Origin: Peptococcaceae bacterium
Lineage (GTDB): Bacteria; Bacillota; Desulfitobacteriia; Desulfitobacteriales; Syntrophobotulaceae
Assembly: GCA_012520405.1 (NCBI GenBank)
Contig: JAAYOJ010000065.1
Coordinates: forward strand, 1 to 33,498
Direction of reading: 5' to 3'
Length of the DNA: 33,498 nucleotides
Shown here piece after piece: positions 8,326 through 16,014 of the stretch. Every line of letters begins with the position of its first letter. The stretch's first letter is position 1. Made by a program: the position numbers and the translations under genes. The notes below the pieces were generated by a model, which saw only the letters and a program-made list of their open reading frames with translations, searched no databases and was not told where the DNA came from.

Positions 8326-9066
8326 GTGGATAATATGAAGGATAACTACCATTTTATTATTTCTGGAGACTCCATATCCAAAGGCGTGATTTTGGATGAG
8401 AAGAGAAAGAAATATATTGTTTCCAAAAACAACTATGTTTCTATTCTTCAACAAAAGCTCAAAGGTGCTGCCTTTAACCTGTCAAAATTTGGAGCTACTA
8501 TTACTTATGGCGTTAATAAGTTACAAAAAATATTAGCCCAACAAAAAGCCGATTTCGTGTTAATTGAATACGGTGGCAATGATTGCGATTTTAATTGGGA
8601 CGAAGTTGCCAATACACCGGAAGAAAACCATTGTCCTCGAACTGATTTAAATATATTTGAACAAACTCTTAAAGATACTGTGCATTTCATAAAGGCCAAA
8701 GACATAGTTCCCATCTTGATGACCTTGCCGCCTCTAAACGCCGATCTCTACTTAAAATGGATCAGTAAGAATAATGTATTAAAAGAGAAAAATATCCTCA
8801 GATGGTTAGGTAGCGTTACCAAGATTTATTGGTGGCAGGAAAGATATAATGCGGTTATCTTGAAAGTCGCTGAAGAAACACAGACGACATGGATCGATAT
8901 CAGAAGGGCCTTTTTGTTACAGCCGGATTTTTCTAAGTTTTTATGTTCGGATGGAATTCATCCTAATGAAGCAGGCCAAAAATTAATTGCTGATAAAATC
9001 TTGGAATACATAAAAATTAACAACAGTTACTTGGTTAAGGATGAAACGGATAGAATCTTAGTTTAA
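8326..9066 (+). CDS. SGNH/GDSL-family hydrolase (esterase or lipase-like)
   Basis: Single-domain hydrolase of 246 residues. Block I with the nucleophile is ISGDSISKG (Ser about 16), the oxyanion-hole Asn is in EYGGNDCDF, and the catalytic pair is in SDGIHPNEAG (Asp and His near the C-terminus), so all SGNH blocks are present. It probably deacylates a small ester; the substrate (lipid, sugar acetyl, thioester) cannot be told. No signal peptide or membrane segment, so cytoplasmic. I chose GTG 8326 over ATG 8320 because GGAGGG at 8314-8319 abuts the ATG but is ideally spaced (6 bp) from the GTG. A terminator follows at about 9132-9172. Confidence 0.87.
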   Translation: MDNMKDNYHFIISGDSISKGVILDEKRKKYIVSKNNYVSILQQKLKGAAFNLSKFGATITYGVNKLQKILAQQKADFVLIEYGGNDCDFNWDEVANTPEENHCPRTDLNIFEQTLKDTVHFIKAKDIVPILMTLPPLNADLYLKWISKNNVLKEKNILRWLGSVTKIYWWQERYNAVILKVAEETQTTWIDIRRAFLLQPDFSKFLCSDGIHPNEAGQKLIADKILEYIKINNSYLVKDETDRILV

Positions 9067-9090
9067 ATTTTGACTTTCAGGTAAATAGAA

Positions 9091-9135
9091 AACTATAAAG
9101 TAAAAAACTATAAAGTAAAAAACTATAAAGTAAAA
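9091..9135. repeat. Three perfect tandem copies of a 15-bp unit
   Basis: AACTATAAAGTAAAA is repeated exactly at 9091, 9106 and 9121, directly downstream of the SGNH hydrolase stop and running into the left arm of the terminator. Likely replication slippage; copy number may vary between strains. Confidence 0.9.
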
Positions 9136-9172
9136 AACTGCTAGCTAAACTTATGTTTACCGGCAGTTTTTT
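9132..9172 (+). terminator. Rho-independent terminator after the SGNH hydrolase gene
   Basis: AAAAAACTGC (9132-9141) pairs with GCAGTTTTTT (9163-9172), and TAAAC/GTTTA pair inside. The U-run is on the plus strand, and the A-run on the other side could let it act in both directions. Confidence 0.8.
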
Positions 9173-9267
9173 CTGTTTGAGGCCAAAGAAATTATCCTTG
9201 ATGCTTCTTCCTAAAAGGTGTTACAGTTATTATAGATTTAAGCCTTGAGGGGTAGGGGGTAAATGGT

Positions 9268-10443
9268 ATGAAGATCTTTCATACGGGAGATTGGCACATC
9301 GGAAAAATTATTAACCAAGTACATATGACAGCTGACCAAGAGTATGCCTTATGGCGTCTTGTAAAACTTATGGAAGCTGAAAACCCGGATGTCTTAATTA
9401 TAGCCGGGGATGTGTATGACCGAGCCATACCTCCGGTGGAAGCCGTGGAGCTGCTTGATAAGATTTTAAGTACAATCCTGTTGGAGCTTAATATCCCTGT
9501 TCTAATAGTTGCCGGCAACCATGACAGTCCGGACCGTTTAGCTTTCGGCAGTAGTATCTTAAAAGCCAAAGGCTTGCATATCGCCGGACGTTTACAGCCG
9601 GAGATTAAACCTATTACCCTGAAGGATAATTATGGCCCGGTAAACTTTTATTTGGTTCCTTATGCGCCTCCTTCTTTAATAAAAGAGATCCTGGGCAAGG
9701 ATGATATTGTTGATCATAATAATGCACTTTCAGCAATAATTGAAGCTATCAAACAACAATGGTCGCCGACTGAACGCAATGTTCTGGTATACCACGGATT
9801 TGTACGCGGCGTGGAAGAAGTAGAGTTTTGCGAGTCGGAAAAACCCTTGTCTCTCATGTCCCTTGGCGGAGCAGATTATGTCGATGCTGCTCATTTTAAA
9901 GATTTTACTTATACAGCTTTGGGTCATTTGCATCGACCACAGCGAGCTGGATATGACCATATTCGTTATGCCGGATCTTTATTGAAGTACTCTTTTTCGG
10001 AAGTCGCCCATACTAAGGCTGTTACAATAGTTCAGATAGGTCCTACTGGTGAGCTGGCAACCGAGTTCAAAACCTTACAACCCTTGCGCGATATGCGAAA
10101 AATCAAGGGACAGCTGCAGGCTCTTTTAGATCCCCAAGTTTACGAGGGTACTAACGTTGAGGATTACCTGCATGTTACTCTGACCGATGAGGGCGAACTG
10201 CTTGAGCCTATGGCTAAATTGCGCCAGATATACCCGAACGTTCTGGCCTTAGAACTGGAAAGCAAAGAACGCCAGGCCGGCGAGGATAAAACTTCAGCCG
10301 GGGAAGGTTACCGCCAAAAAAGCAAACTGGACTTGTTCCGTGATTTTTATTGTGACCTTACGGGCCTAGAGTTTAGTGCTGAAAAAGAACGAATCCTGGC
10401 TGAGGTAATAGCCGCCGTAGAAACTGAAGAGAGAGGGGCCTAA
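9268..10443 (+). CDS. sbcD: Exonuclease SbcD (Mre11-type nuclease subunit)
   Basis: Nuclease subunit of the SbcCD complex, which cleaves DNA hairpins and processes blocked or inverted-repeat ends in the cytoplasm. The 391 residues carry all calcineurin-like phosphoesterase motifs: GDWHIGK (D8, H10), AGDVYDR (D48), AGNHDSPDR (N84, H85), YHGFV (H176) and LGHLHRP (H220, H222). The C-terminal capping region after about residue 280 fits SbcD. The ATG at 9268 is preceded by AGGGGGT with 7-bp spacing. sbcC begins four bases after the stop, so the two form an operon and are surely translated together. No defects are visible. Confidence 0.97.
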   Translation: MKIFHTGDWHIGKIINQVHMTADQEYALWRLVKLMEAENPDVLIIAGDVYDRAIPPVEAVELLDKILSTILLELNIPVLIVAGNHDSPDRLAFGSSILKAKGLHIAGRLQPEIKPITLKDNYGPVNFYLVPYAPPSLIKEILGKDDIVDHNNALSAIIEAIKQQWSPTERNVLVYHGFVRGVEEVEFCESEKPLSLMSLGGADYVDAAHFKDFTYTALGHLHRPQRAGYDHIRYAGSLLKYSFSEVAHTKAVTIVQIGPTGELATEFKTLQPLRDMRKIKGQLQALLDPQVYEGTNVEDYLHVTLTDEGELLEPMAKLRQIYPNVLALELESKERQAGEDKTSAGEGYRQKSKLDLFRDFYCDLTGLEFSAEKERILAEVIAAVETEERGA

Positions 10444-10447
10444 AACA

Positions 10448-13400
10448 ATGAGACCGCTAAAATTAACCATGACTGCCTTTGGCCCTTATGCTAAAGAACA
10501 AGTCATCGATTTTTCGGAATTAAAGGGCCGTAATCTTTTTCTAATCACCGGCCCCACCGGTTCCGGCAAAACCACAATCTTTGACGCTATTTGCTTTGCG
10601 ATCTACGGCAAAGCCAGTGGCAGGGACCGGGACGGTGAAAGTTTGCGCAGCCATTTTGCCCATGAAAACTTGCTTACCACGGTCGAATTGGAATTTGAAC
10701 TGAAAGGTAGTCAATACTGGATTAAACGAACACCAAAACAAATCCGCCGTAAAGCAATAGGGGAAGGGTTTACTGAACAAAATGCTCAAGCCCAACTAAA
10801 AATACTGAGCGACCCCAACTCAAGGATTATTGAAGGTGTTCGTTTGGTGGATGAAAAAATAACCTCCCTCCTTGGTTTGACTTATGAGCAATTTAAACAC
10901 ATTATTATGATTCCTCAGGGAGAATTCAGAGAACTACTCACGGCCGACAGCACAGCGCGGGAATCTATTTTGCAAAGGATTTTCGGAACAGAAGATTTCA
11001 AACAGATACAAGAGAAATTAGGGGACAAAGCCAAAGATATTAGAAAAGAAATAGAACTGCTGGGCAAACAGCTGGAAACCAATATCGAACATATTAACGC
11101 TGAGGGGCATGAGAAATTAGCTTCTCTGTTAGCTGTTCAACCCTATCAAATTCCGGTCCTTACAGCTGCTCTGGAAGAGGCGCTGGTAAAAGATAAAGAG
11201 GCTGAAAATCAAATATCCCAAAAAATTACGGATTTAGAGATTATTCTGGAGAGTAAACAAAAAGAAATAACCAAAGCCCAGAATACAAATCTTAAACTCC
11301 TGGAAAAAGATCAGGCTGAGCAGAAAATGGCAGCCCTGCAGAAGCAGAGAGCAGACTATGAAATAAAAAATGAGAATTTGGCTAAAGCCCGCAAAGCTCT
11401 GGCCATAATCCCTTTGGAAGAGAACGCCCAATATCAGACCCAACTGGTACAAATCAAGGAAAAGGAATTGGCTACTGCGAGCCAAAATGAGCAAAAATTC
11501 CAAGAACAATTGTGCAAAGCTGAACAAGTCCTGCACCAGGAAAAGGCTCGAGAACAGGAACGATGCGATCTTAACCAAAAACTTACCTTATTAAAAGAAT
11601 CACAGCAAAAAATTGAAGAGCTGCAAACTGCCCGGCATGAATTGCAGAGTGCTAAGCAAAACTTACATTCCACTCAGCAGAATAAATCTGCCTTGGAACA
11701 AAATCAGGCCGATCTTAAAGACAGAATTGCTGCTAGGCAGTTAAAGCTGGAAAACTCTCTCCAGGCCGCCAAACAGTATGTTTTATTGTGTCATAAAAAA
11801 GAGAAACTAGAAGCCATAGCTGCTAAGGCCTTGGAATTGAAAGAACAAGAACAATTTTTAGCCTCTTTAAATCAAGAATTGGCGCAGCTGGAATCCCGGT
11901 TAAAAGAAGAGGAAAAAATATCTGCCACTCAAAAACAAATCTATGAAGAAGCCCGCAGTAAGTATTTAGACGGCTTAGCTGGTTTTTTAGCCGATGGGCT
12001 GAAGCCGGGTCAAGCCTGCCCGGTGTGCGGATCCGAGCATCACCCAGCGCCGGCCTTAAAGGCTGAAGGGGTCTTAAGCGAACAGAAGCTTAAGGCTCTG
12101 GAATTAGCCTATAACACGGCCCATAATCAGTATCAAAATACCTTGTTGGAGTATGAAAAGAAAGTTACCGCCCGCCATTCTCAACAACAGGCCGTTCAAA
12201 AACTGGCTAAAGAGCTTAGAAATATGCAAACCGAGGAATCCACCACCCAGCCTAACCTGCTAGATCTTGACCGGTTAAAAAATGAAATTAAATATTTGGA
12301 AGAAACAGCGCGGCAGGAAATCCCACTCCGGGAACAAATCCAATCGGATACTAAGCTCTTAACAGAAAATGAAGGAAATCTAAATTATTTGCTTGAAGAG
12401 GAGAAAAAGCTACTTACCCGGGTAGAAAGTTTAAAAAGTAAAATCCAAACCTTGGAAAAAGACTTGCCCCCGGCGGTCCGTACCACCGAAGAGCTTAAAC
12501 AGCAGCTCCATACTCTGCAAGAATTAAGCGTTAAACTAAACCAAGCTTATGAACAAGCTATTGAAAATTATCAGCAATGCCGGGAAAAATATACTGAGGC
12601 TCAGACTAATCAAGCCAATGCCTTCAAAAATTTAGAAGAAGCCCGGGAGCAGCAAAAAACGGCCTGTGCCGGGTTTTATTCAGCTCTTGGACAAGCCGAT
12701 TTTGCCGATGATAGGGAAGCTGCGCTTAAGGCCTATAGCCAAGCTAAAATACCGGAAGCTGAAATCGCGCAAGCAGAGCAAGAAATCAAAGCGTTTTATG
12801 AAGAGTTTAAGTCTGCTCAAGATAATCTTTTAAGACTAAGAACAGAAGTTCAAGGACTTGTGCCGGTGGATATTGCCGAATTGGAAGAAAAGCTAAAACA
12901 GCTCCAGGAAGAGATACAAAGGCTTGTAAATGAAAAGACAGAGATTTTCTCCAGAATAAGAAATAACTGCCAGATGTTGACTGGTATACGGCAGATAAGG
13001 GAAAACATCCGACAAAAAGAAGAGGAATATAAAATCGTTGGCGACCTGGCCAATGTAGCCAGGGGCAATAACAGCCAGAGGCTTAGCTTCGAAAGATATG
13101 TACTGGCCGCCTTCTTTCAAGATATTATTGCTGCCGCCAATATTCGCTTAAATAAAATGACTTGCGGCCGTTACCATATGAACAGGATTGTACAAAAGGG
13201 CAAAGGGCTGGCCCAAAGCGGTCTGGAACTGGAAGTTTTTGATTTTTATACCGGCCGCTCTCGACACGTTAAAACTTTATCCGGAGGGGAAAGCTTTAAA
13301 GCTTCTCTGGCTTTGGCCTTAGGCTTGGCAGATGTCGTCCAATCCCATGCCGGTGGGGTCAGTCTGGAAACTATGTTTGTCGATGAAGGATTTGGCACTT

Positions 13401-13570
13401 TGGACCCTGAATCCCTTGATAACGCCATAAACTGTTTAATTGAATTGCAGCAAACAGGTAGATTGGTAGGCATTATTTCTCATGTACCGGAACTAAAAGC
13501 CAGCATTGACGCCCGGTTAGAAGTAGAAGCCGGTAAGGATGGAAGTAAAGCTAGCTTTGAGCTAAGCTAG
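10448..13570 (+). CDS. sbcC: Exonuclease SbcC (Rad50-type SMC ATPase)
   Basis: ATPase and coiled-coil subunit of the SbcCD nuclease, 1040 residues, within the normal range. Order of features: Walker A GPTGSGKT (35-42), Q-loop IPQGEFREL (about 155), long coiled coil, zinc hook CPVC (C524-C527) at the coil apex, returning coiled coil, ABC signature LSGGE (944-948) and Walker B MFVDEGFGTLD (from 976; D979, E980). The coiled-coil arms are rich in Gln, Glu, Lys and Leu. The zinc hook should dimerise two complexes. No truncation or frameshift. It is translationally close to sbcD; no terminator hairpin was noticed immediately after it. Confidence 0.97.
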   Translation: MRPLKLTMTAFGPYAKEQVIDFSELKGRNLFLITGPTGSGKTTIFDAICFAIYGKASGRDRDGESLRSHFAHENLLTTVELEFELKGSQYWIKRTPKQIRRKAIGEGFTEQNAQAQLKILSDPNSRIIEGVRLVDEKITSLLGLTYEQFKHIIMIPQGEFRELLTADSTARESILQRIFGTEDFKQIQEKLGDKAKDIRKEIELLGKQLETNIEHINAEGHEKLASLLAVQPYQIPVLTAALEEALVKDKEAENQISQKITDLEIILESKQKEITKAQNTNLKLLEKDQAEQKMAALQKQRADYEIKNENLAKARKALAIIPLEENAQYQTQLVQIKEKELATASQNEQKFQEQLCKAEQVLHQEKAREQERCDLNQKLTLLKESQQKIEELQTARHELQSAKQNLHSTQQNKSALEQNQADLKDRIAARQLKLENSLQAAKQYVLLCHKKEKLEAIAAKALELKEQEQFLASLNQELAQLESRLKEEEKISATQKQIYEEARSKYLDGLAGFLADGLKPGQACPVCGSEHHPAPALKAEGVLSEQKLKALELAYNTAHNQYQNTLLEYEKKVTARHSQQQAVQKLAKELRNMQTEESTTQPNLLDLDRLKNEIKYLEETARQEIPLREQIQSDTKLLTENEGNLNYLLEEEKKLLTRVESLKSKIQTLEKDLPPAVRTTEELKQQLHTLQELSVKLNQAYEQAIENYQQCREKYTEAQTNQANAFKNLEEAREQQKTACAGFYSALGQADFADDREAALKAYSQAKIPEAEIAQAEQEIKAFYEEFKSAQDNLLRLRTEVQGLVPVDIAELEEKLKQLQEEIQRLVNEKTEIFSRIRNNCQMLTGIRQIRENIRQKEEEYKIVGDLANVARGNNSQRLSFERYVLAAFFQDIIAAANIRLNKMTCGRYHMNRIVQKGKGLAQSGLELEVFDFYTGRSRHVKTLSGGESFKASLALALGLADVVQSHAGGVSLETMFVDEGFGTLDPESLDNAINCLIELQQTGRLVGIISHVPELKASIDARLEVEAGKDGSKASFELS

Positions 13571-13638
13571 CGTAAGCTGCAAAATTTCGCCAAAAAAGTG
13601 CACGCCTTTAATAGTTTTAGTAGACCTGGCCGTAAATA

Positions 13639-13647
13639 TGATATAAT
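13639..13647 (+). promoter_or_regulatory. Extended -10 promoter for the LCP gene
   Basis: TGA-TATAAT is a perfect -10 hexamer with the TGN extension. The -35 region is weak. It lies about 80 bp before the TTG start of the LCP gene, in the only intergenic space after sbcC. Confidence 0.55.
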
Positions 13648-13725
13648 CTTGAACATGAATTAGTTAACTATGGACAATACCATTAGTGAAAAATTAGACA
13701 AATAACGAACGAAGGTGAACATATT

Positions 13726-15333
13726 TTGGCGACAAAGAAAAAAAACAAAAAGGGTAAAAGAATACTCATCGTAATCGCCTTGGTAATAGCGGGCCTCCTA
13801 CTCGGGACGGCAGCTTTTGCCTACTACTTCTTCGACGGCGGCAGCCTGCCGGGAACCGGTAAAAGTATTAATAAGAGAGTTAGTGTTCTTTTGATTGGTA
13901 CGGATAAAAGGCCGGGACAAAATTCTTATAATGCTGACACCATTATTGTAGCCAGCTTCGATCCTCAAACCAATATAGTTTCTATGCTGTCTATACCAAG
14001 AGATACTCGAGTAACCCTGCCGGGATCCGAAAAGAATTATAAAATCAATGCTATTCCTTCTTTAAAGGGGATACCGGAATTGAAAAAACAAGTTACCGAT
14101 TTGACCGGTATCAAACTTAACGGCTATGTCCTGACTAATTTTACAGGATTTAAGGACATTATCGATACCTTGGGCGGAATCACCCTTGAAGTGGAAAAAG
14201 ATATGAAATATGAGACTGGAGACAAAGAAGACGGCTATATTAACCTCAAAGCCGGTGTGCAAGAGTTGGACGGCAGCAAGGCTCTGCAGTATGTCCGTTT
14301 CCGTAACGACGCTACCGCCGATATAGGTAGAACCGCCCGACAGCAAAAATTGTTAGCCGCAGTAGGACAAAAAATGCTTGAACCGGCTACCATTCTTAAA
14401 CTGCCTAAGCTTGTACCGCAGTTCTTTGAAGCTGTGGAGACGGACTTAACCTTGAAAGAAATAATGACCTTGGCCGGAGCAGCGAAATCCTTAAGCGATG
14501 TTACCATTGTGAGTCAAACTCTGCCCGGCGATGCCATTATGCTAAACGGGCTGAGCTATTGGGAAGTAAACCGGGAAAAAGCGAGAGAAGTTGCCGGCAA
14601 TTTACTCTTGGGACAAACAACTGATAAGGTCTGGGACAGCTCTGATCTAGGTTCATTAGATCCAAATGTGAAAGCTAATTTGGATACCCCTGAAACTGAA
14701 GTTAGTATCGATATAGCTGAAATTCCCGGTATAATCATACCTAAAGCCGGGGAGGTACCCGTAACAACCATTCAAACCAAACAATATTCGGGGAAGGTCA
14801 CCTGGTCGCCCGATGATAGCACCTTCCTCCCAGGGGAAGTTTATACCGCCACCATTACCCTTGTTCCTAAAGCAGGTTACACTTTAAAAGAAGTGAAGGA
14901 GAACTTCTTTATTGTTCCGGGAGCAACCACCTCCAATGCATCTGGTTCCGGGGTGGTAACGGCTATTTTCCCGAAATTGCCGGCCGAACAAACTTCTCCG
15001 ACCGACCCAATAACTGAATTACCGGATAACATTGCCATCCTAATCAATATGACCCAAATTGCTGGAGTTACCCCACCTGAGGCGGGAGCCTCGCCTGTAA
15101 CAAGCATCACGGAAACAGAACAATACACGGGAACGGTCAAGTGGATGCCGGTCGACAACCCCTTTATCGAAGGCCGGCAATATACAGCTATTATCACCCT
15201 GGTCCCTAAAGACGGTTACACCCTGGAAGGTATTGCTGAGAACTCTTTCACCGTACCTGGAGCCTCGACAACCAACGCAGCCGGCTCAGGGATAGTAACG
15301 GCCGTCTTCCCCCCAGCCGAGCCATCACAGTAA
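13726..15333 (+). CDS. LytR-CpsA-Psr (LCP) family cell-wall polymer transferase with two C-terminal repeat modules
   Basis: Membrane-anchored enzyme expected to transfer undecaprenyl-linked anionic polymers to peptidoglycan on the outer face. A short basic N-terminus is followed by one membrane helix (about 12-36), then the LCP domain (about 50-215) with IGTDKRPG, SIPRDTRV (R92, D93, R95) and VRFRNDATADIGRTARQQ, holding the Arg/Asp residues that bind the lipid pyrophosphate. The C-terminus has two homologous modules (about 326-418 and 435-531), each with PVT, a TGTVxW-like strand, TxTITLVPKxGYTL and a final GSGxVTAxFP. These resemble modules of clostridial surface proteins and are not normally part of LCP enzymes. 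The TTG start at 13726 has GAAGGTGA 7 bp upstream. Confidence 0.92.
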   Translation: MATKKKNKKGKRILIVIALVIAGLLLGTAAFAYYFFDGGSLPGTGKSINKRVSVLLIGTDKRPGQNSYNADTIIVASFDPQTNIVSMLSIPRDTRVTLPGSEKNYKINAIPSLKGIPELKKQVTDLTGIKLNGYVLTNFTGFKDIIDTLGGITLEVEKDMKYETGDKEDGYINLKAGVQELDGSKALQYVRFRNDATADIGRTARQQKLLAAVGQKMLEPATILKLPKLVPQFFEAVETDLTLKEIMTLAGAAKSLSDVTIVSQTLPGDAIMLNGLSYWEVNREKAREVAGNLLLGQTTDKVWDSSDLGSLDPNVKANLDTPETEVSIDIAEIPGIIIPKAGEVPVTTIQTKQYSGKVTWSPDDSTFLPGEVYTATITLVPKAGYTLKEVKENFFIVPGATTSNASGSGVVTAIFPKLPAEQTSPTDPITELPDNIAILINMTQIAGVTPPEAGASPVTSITETEQYTGTVKWMPVDNPFIEGRQYTAIITLVPKDGYTLEGIAENSFTVPGASTTNAAGSGIVTAVFPPAEPSQ

Positions 15334-15423
15334 ATAAAAGAACTGTAATAGCAGCCCATAAATATATCTTTAATAAAAATAATTGTAAAAGAAGAAAGTC
15401 GGGCATAACTAATTGTAAATAAG

Positions 15424-15469
15424 TCCATTCTATTTTTGACAGCTTTGTTTAGATTCAAAATAGAATGGA
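15424..15469 (+). promoter_or_regulatory. Hairpin overlapping the ribosome binding site of the 117-aa gene
   Basis: 13-bp perfect inverted repeat: 15424-15436 pairs with 15457-15469 around a 20-nt loop. The right arm includes the first three bases of the GGAGG Shine-Dalgarno at 15467-15471, so folding would partly hide it. The loop contains the end of a TTGACA box. Could be translational control, or a DNA operator. Confidence 0.55.
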
Positions 15470-15478
15470 GGAATAGAA

Positions 15479-15832
15479 TTGAAAAATCAAGAAGTCATTG
15501 AGCAAACTCTGCAAAATTATGAAATCGCTAACCAAGCTTTGTTTGATTTATGGGATCAGTTTGAACCACAGGTCATCGATGAAATTCTAGAAAAACAGCA
15601 AAATCGTTTGCAACAAATTGCAGACAGACTCTACCACCAGGAACAATTCGACGAATTCAGTGAAAATGAAACAGTCCTATTGAACACCATTCAGCGCTAT
15701 GAATGGGCTAATCAATACCTGTATGAACATTGGAATTCTCTATCTAGCGAAGAGCGTTTGGCTATCCTCCAAAAACAATGGAACAGGCTGGAGGAAATGC
15801 GTCGGCGCCATGAAAACATTAATATTCATTAG
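15479..15832 (+). CDS. Small helical protein with an internal duplication, function unknown
   Basis: 117 residues, unrecognised family. Two similar halves are visible: LQNYEIANQALFDLWDQFEP with EILEKQQNRLQQIADR, and IQRYEWANQYLYEHWNSLSS with AILQKQWNRLEEMRRR. Each looks like a two-helix hairpin with conserved YE-AN, W and a QxxRLxx tail, suggesting a four-helix soluble protein. There is no Cys, signal peptide or membrane segment. The TTG start at 15479 is set by ATGGAGGAAT six bases upstream. The gene stands alone between the LCP gene and a strong terminator, and its ribosome binding site overlaps a hairpin. The coding signal (good RBS, internal repeat, terminator) makes it real. Confidence 0.75.
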   Translation: MKNQEVIEQTLQNYEIANQALFDLWDQFEPQVIDEILEKQQNRLQQIADRLYHQEQFDEFSENETVLLNTIQRYEWANQYLYEHWNSLSSEERLAILQKQWNRLEEMRRRHENINIH

Positions 15833-15901
15833 ATCATTGATCTAAAGCCCAAAATTTCTTGGAAGTGTTTACGCTTAGTTTTTTTTATAAATGTTAAAGT
15901 T

Positions 15902-15936
15902 AGTGTTTCCGTTTAAAAAGGCGGGAACACTTTTTT
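15902..15936 (+). terminator. Rho-independent terminator after the 117-aa gene
   Basis: AGTGTTTCCG (15902-15911) pairs with CGGGAACACT (15922-15931, one G-U pair) and is followed by six T. A short palindrome, TAGATCA-T-TGATCTA, also spans the stop codon at 15830-15844. Confidence 0.85.
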
Positions 15937-16014
15937 CTACCACATATTAAAAAGGATTTTTATTAAATTCTATAGAAATGTTAAAAAAATGCAGTGGAAA
16001 AGGGAGTTAGCAAT

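Noticed and set aside
15436-15466. TTGACA plus TAGAAT as a promoter of the 117-aa gene
   Set aside because: Spacing is 19 and the -10 would overlap the ribosome binding site; the bases are better explained by the inverted repeat.
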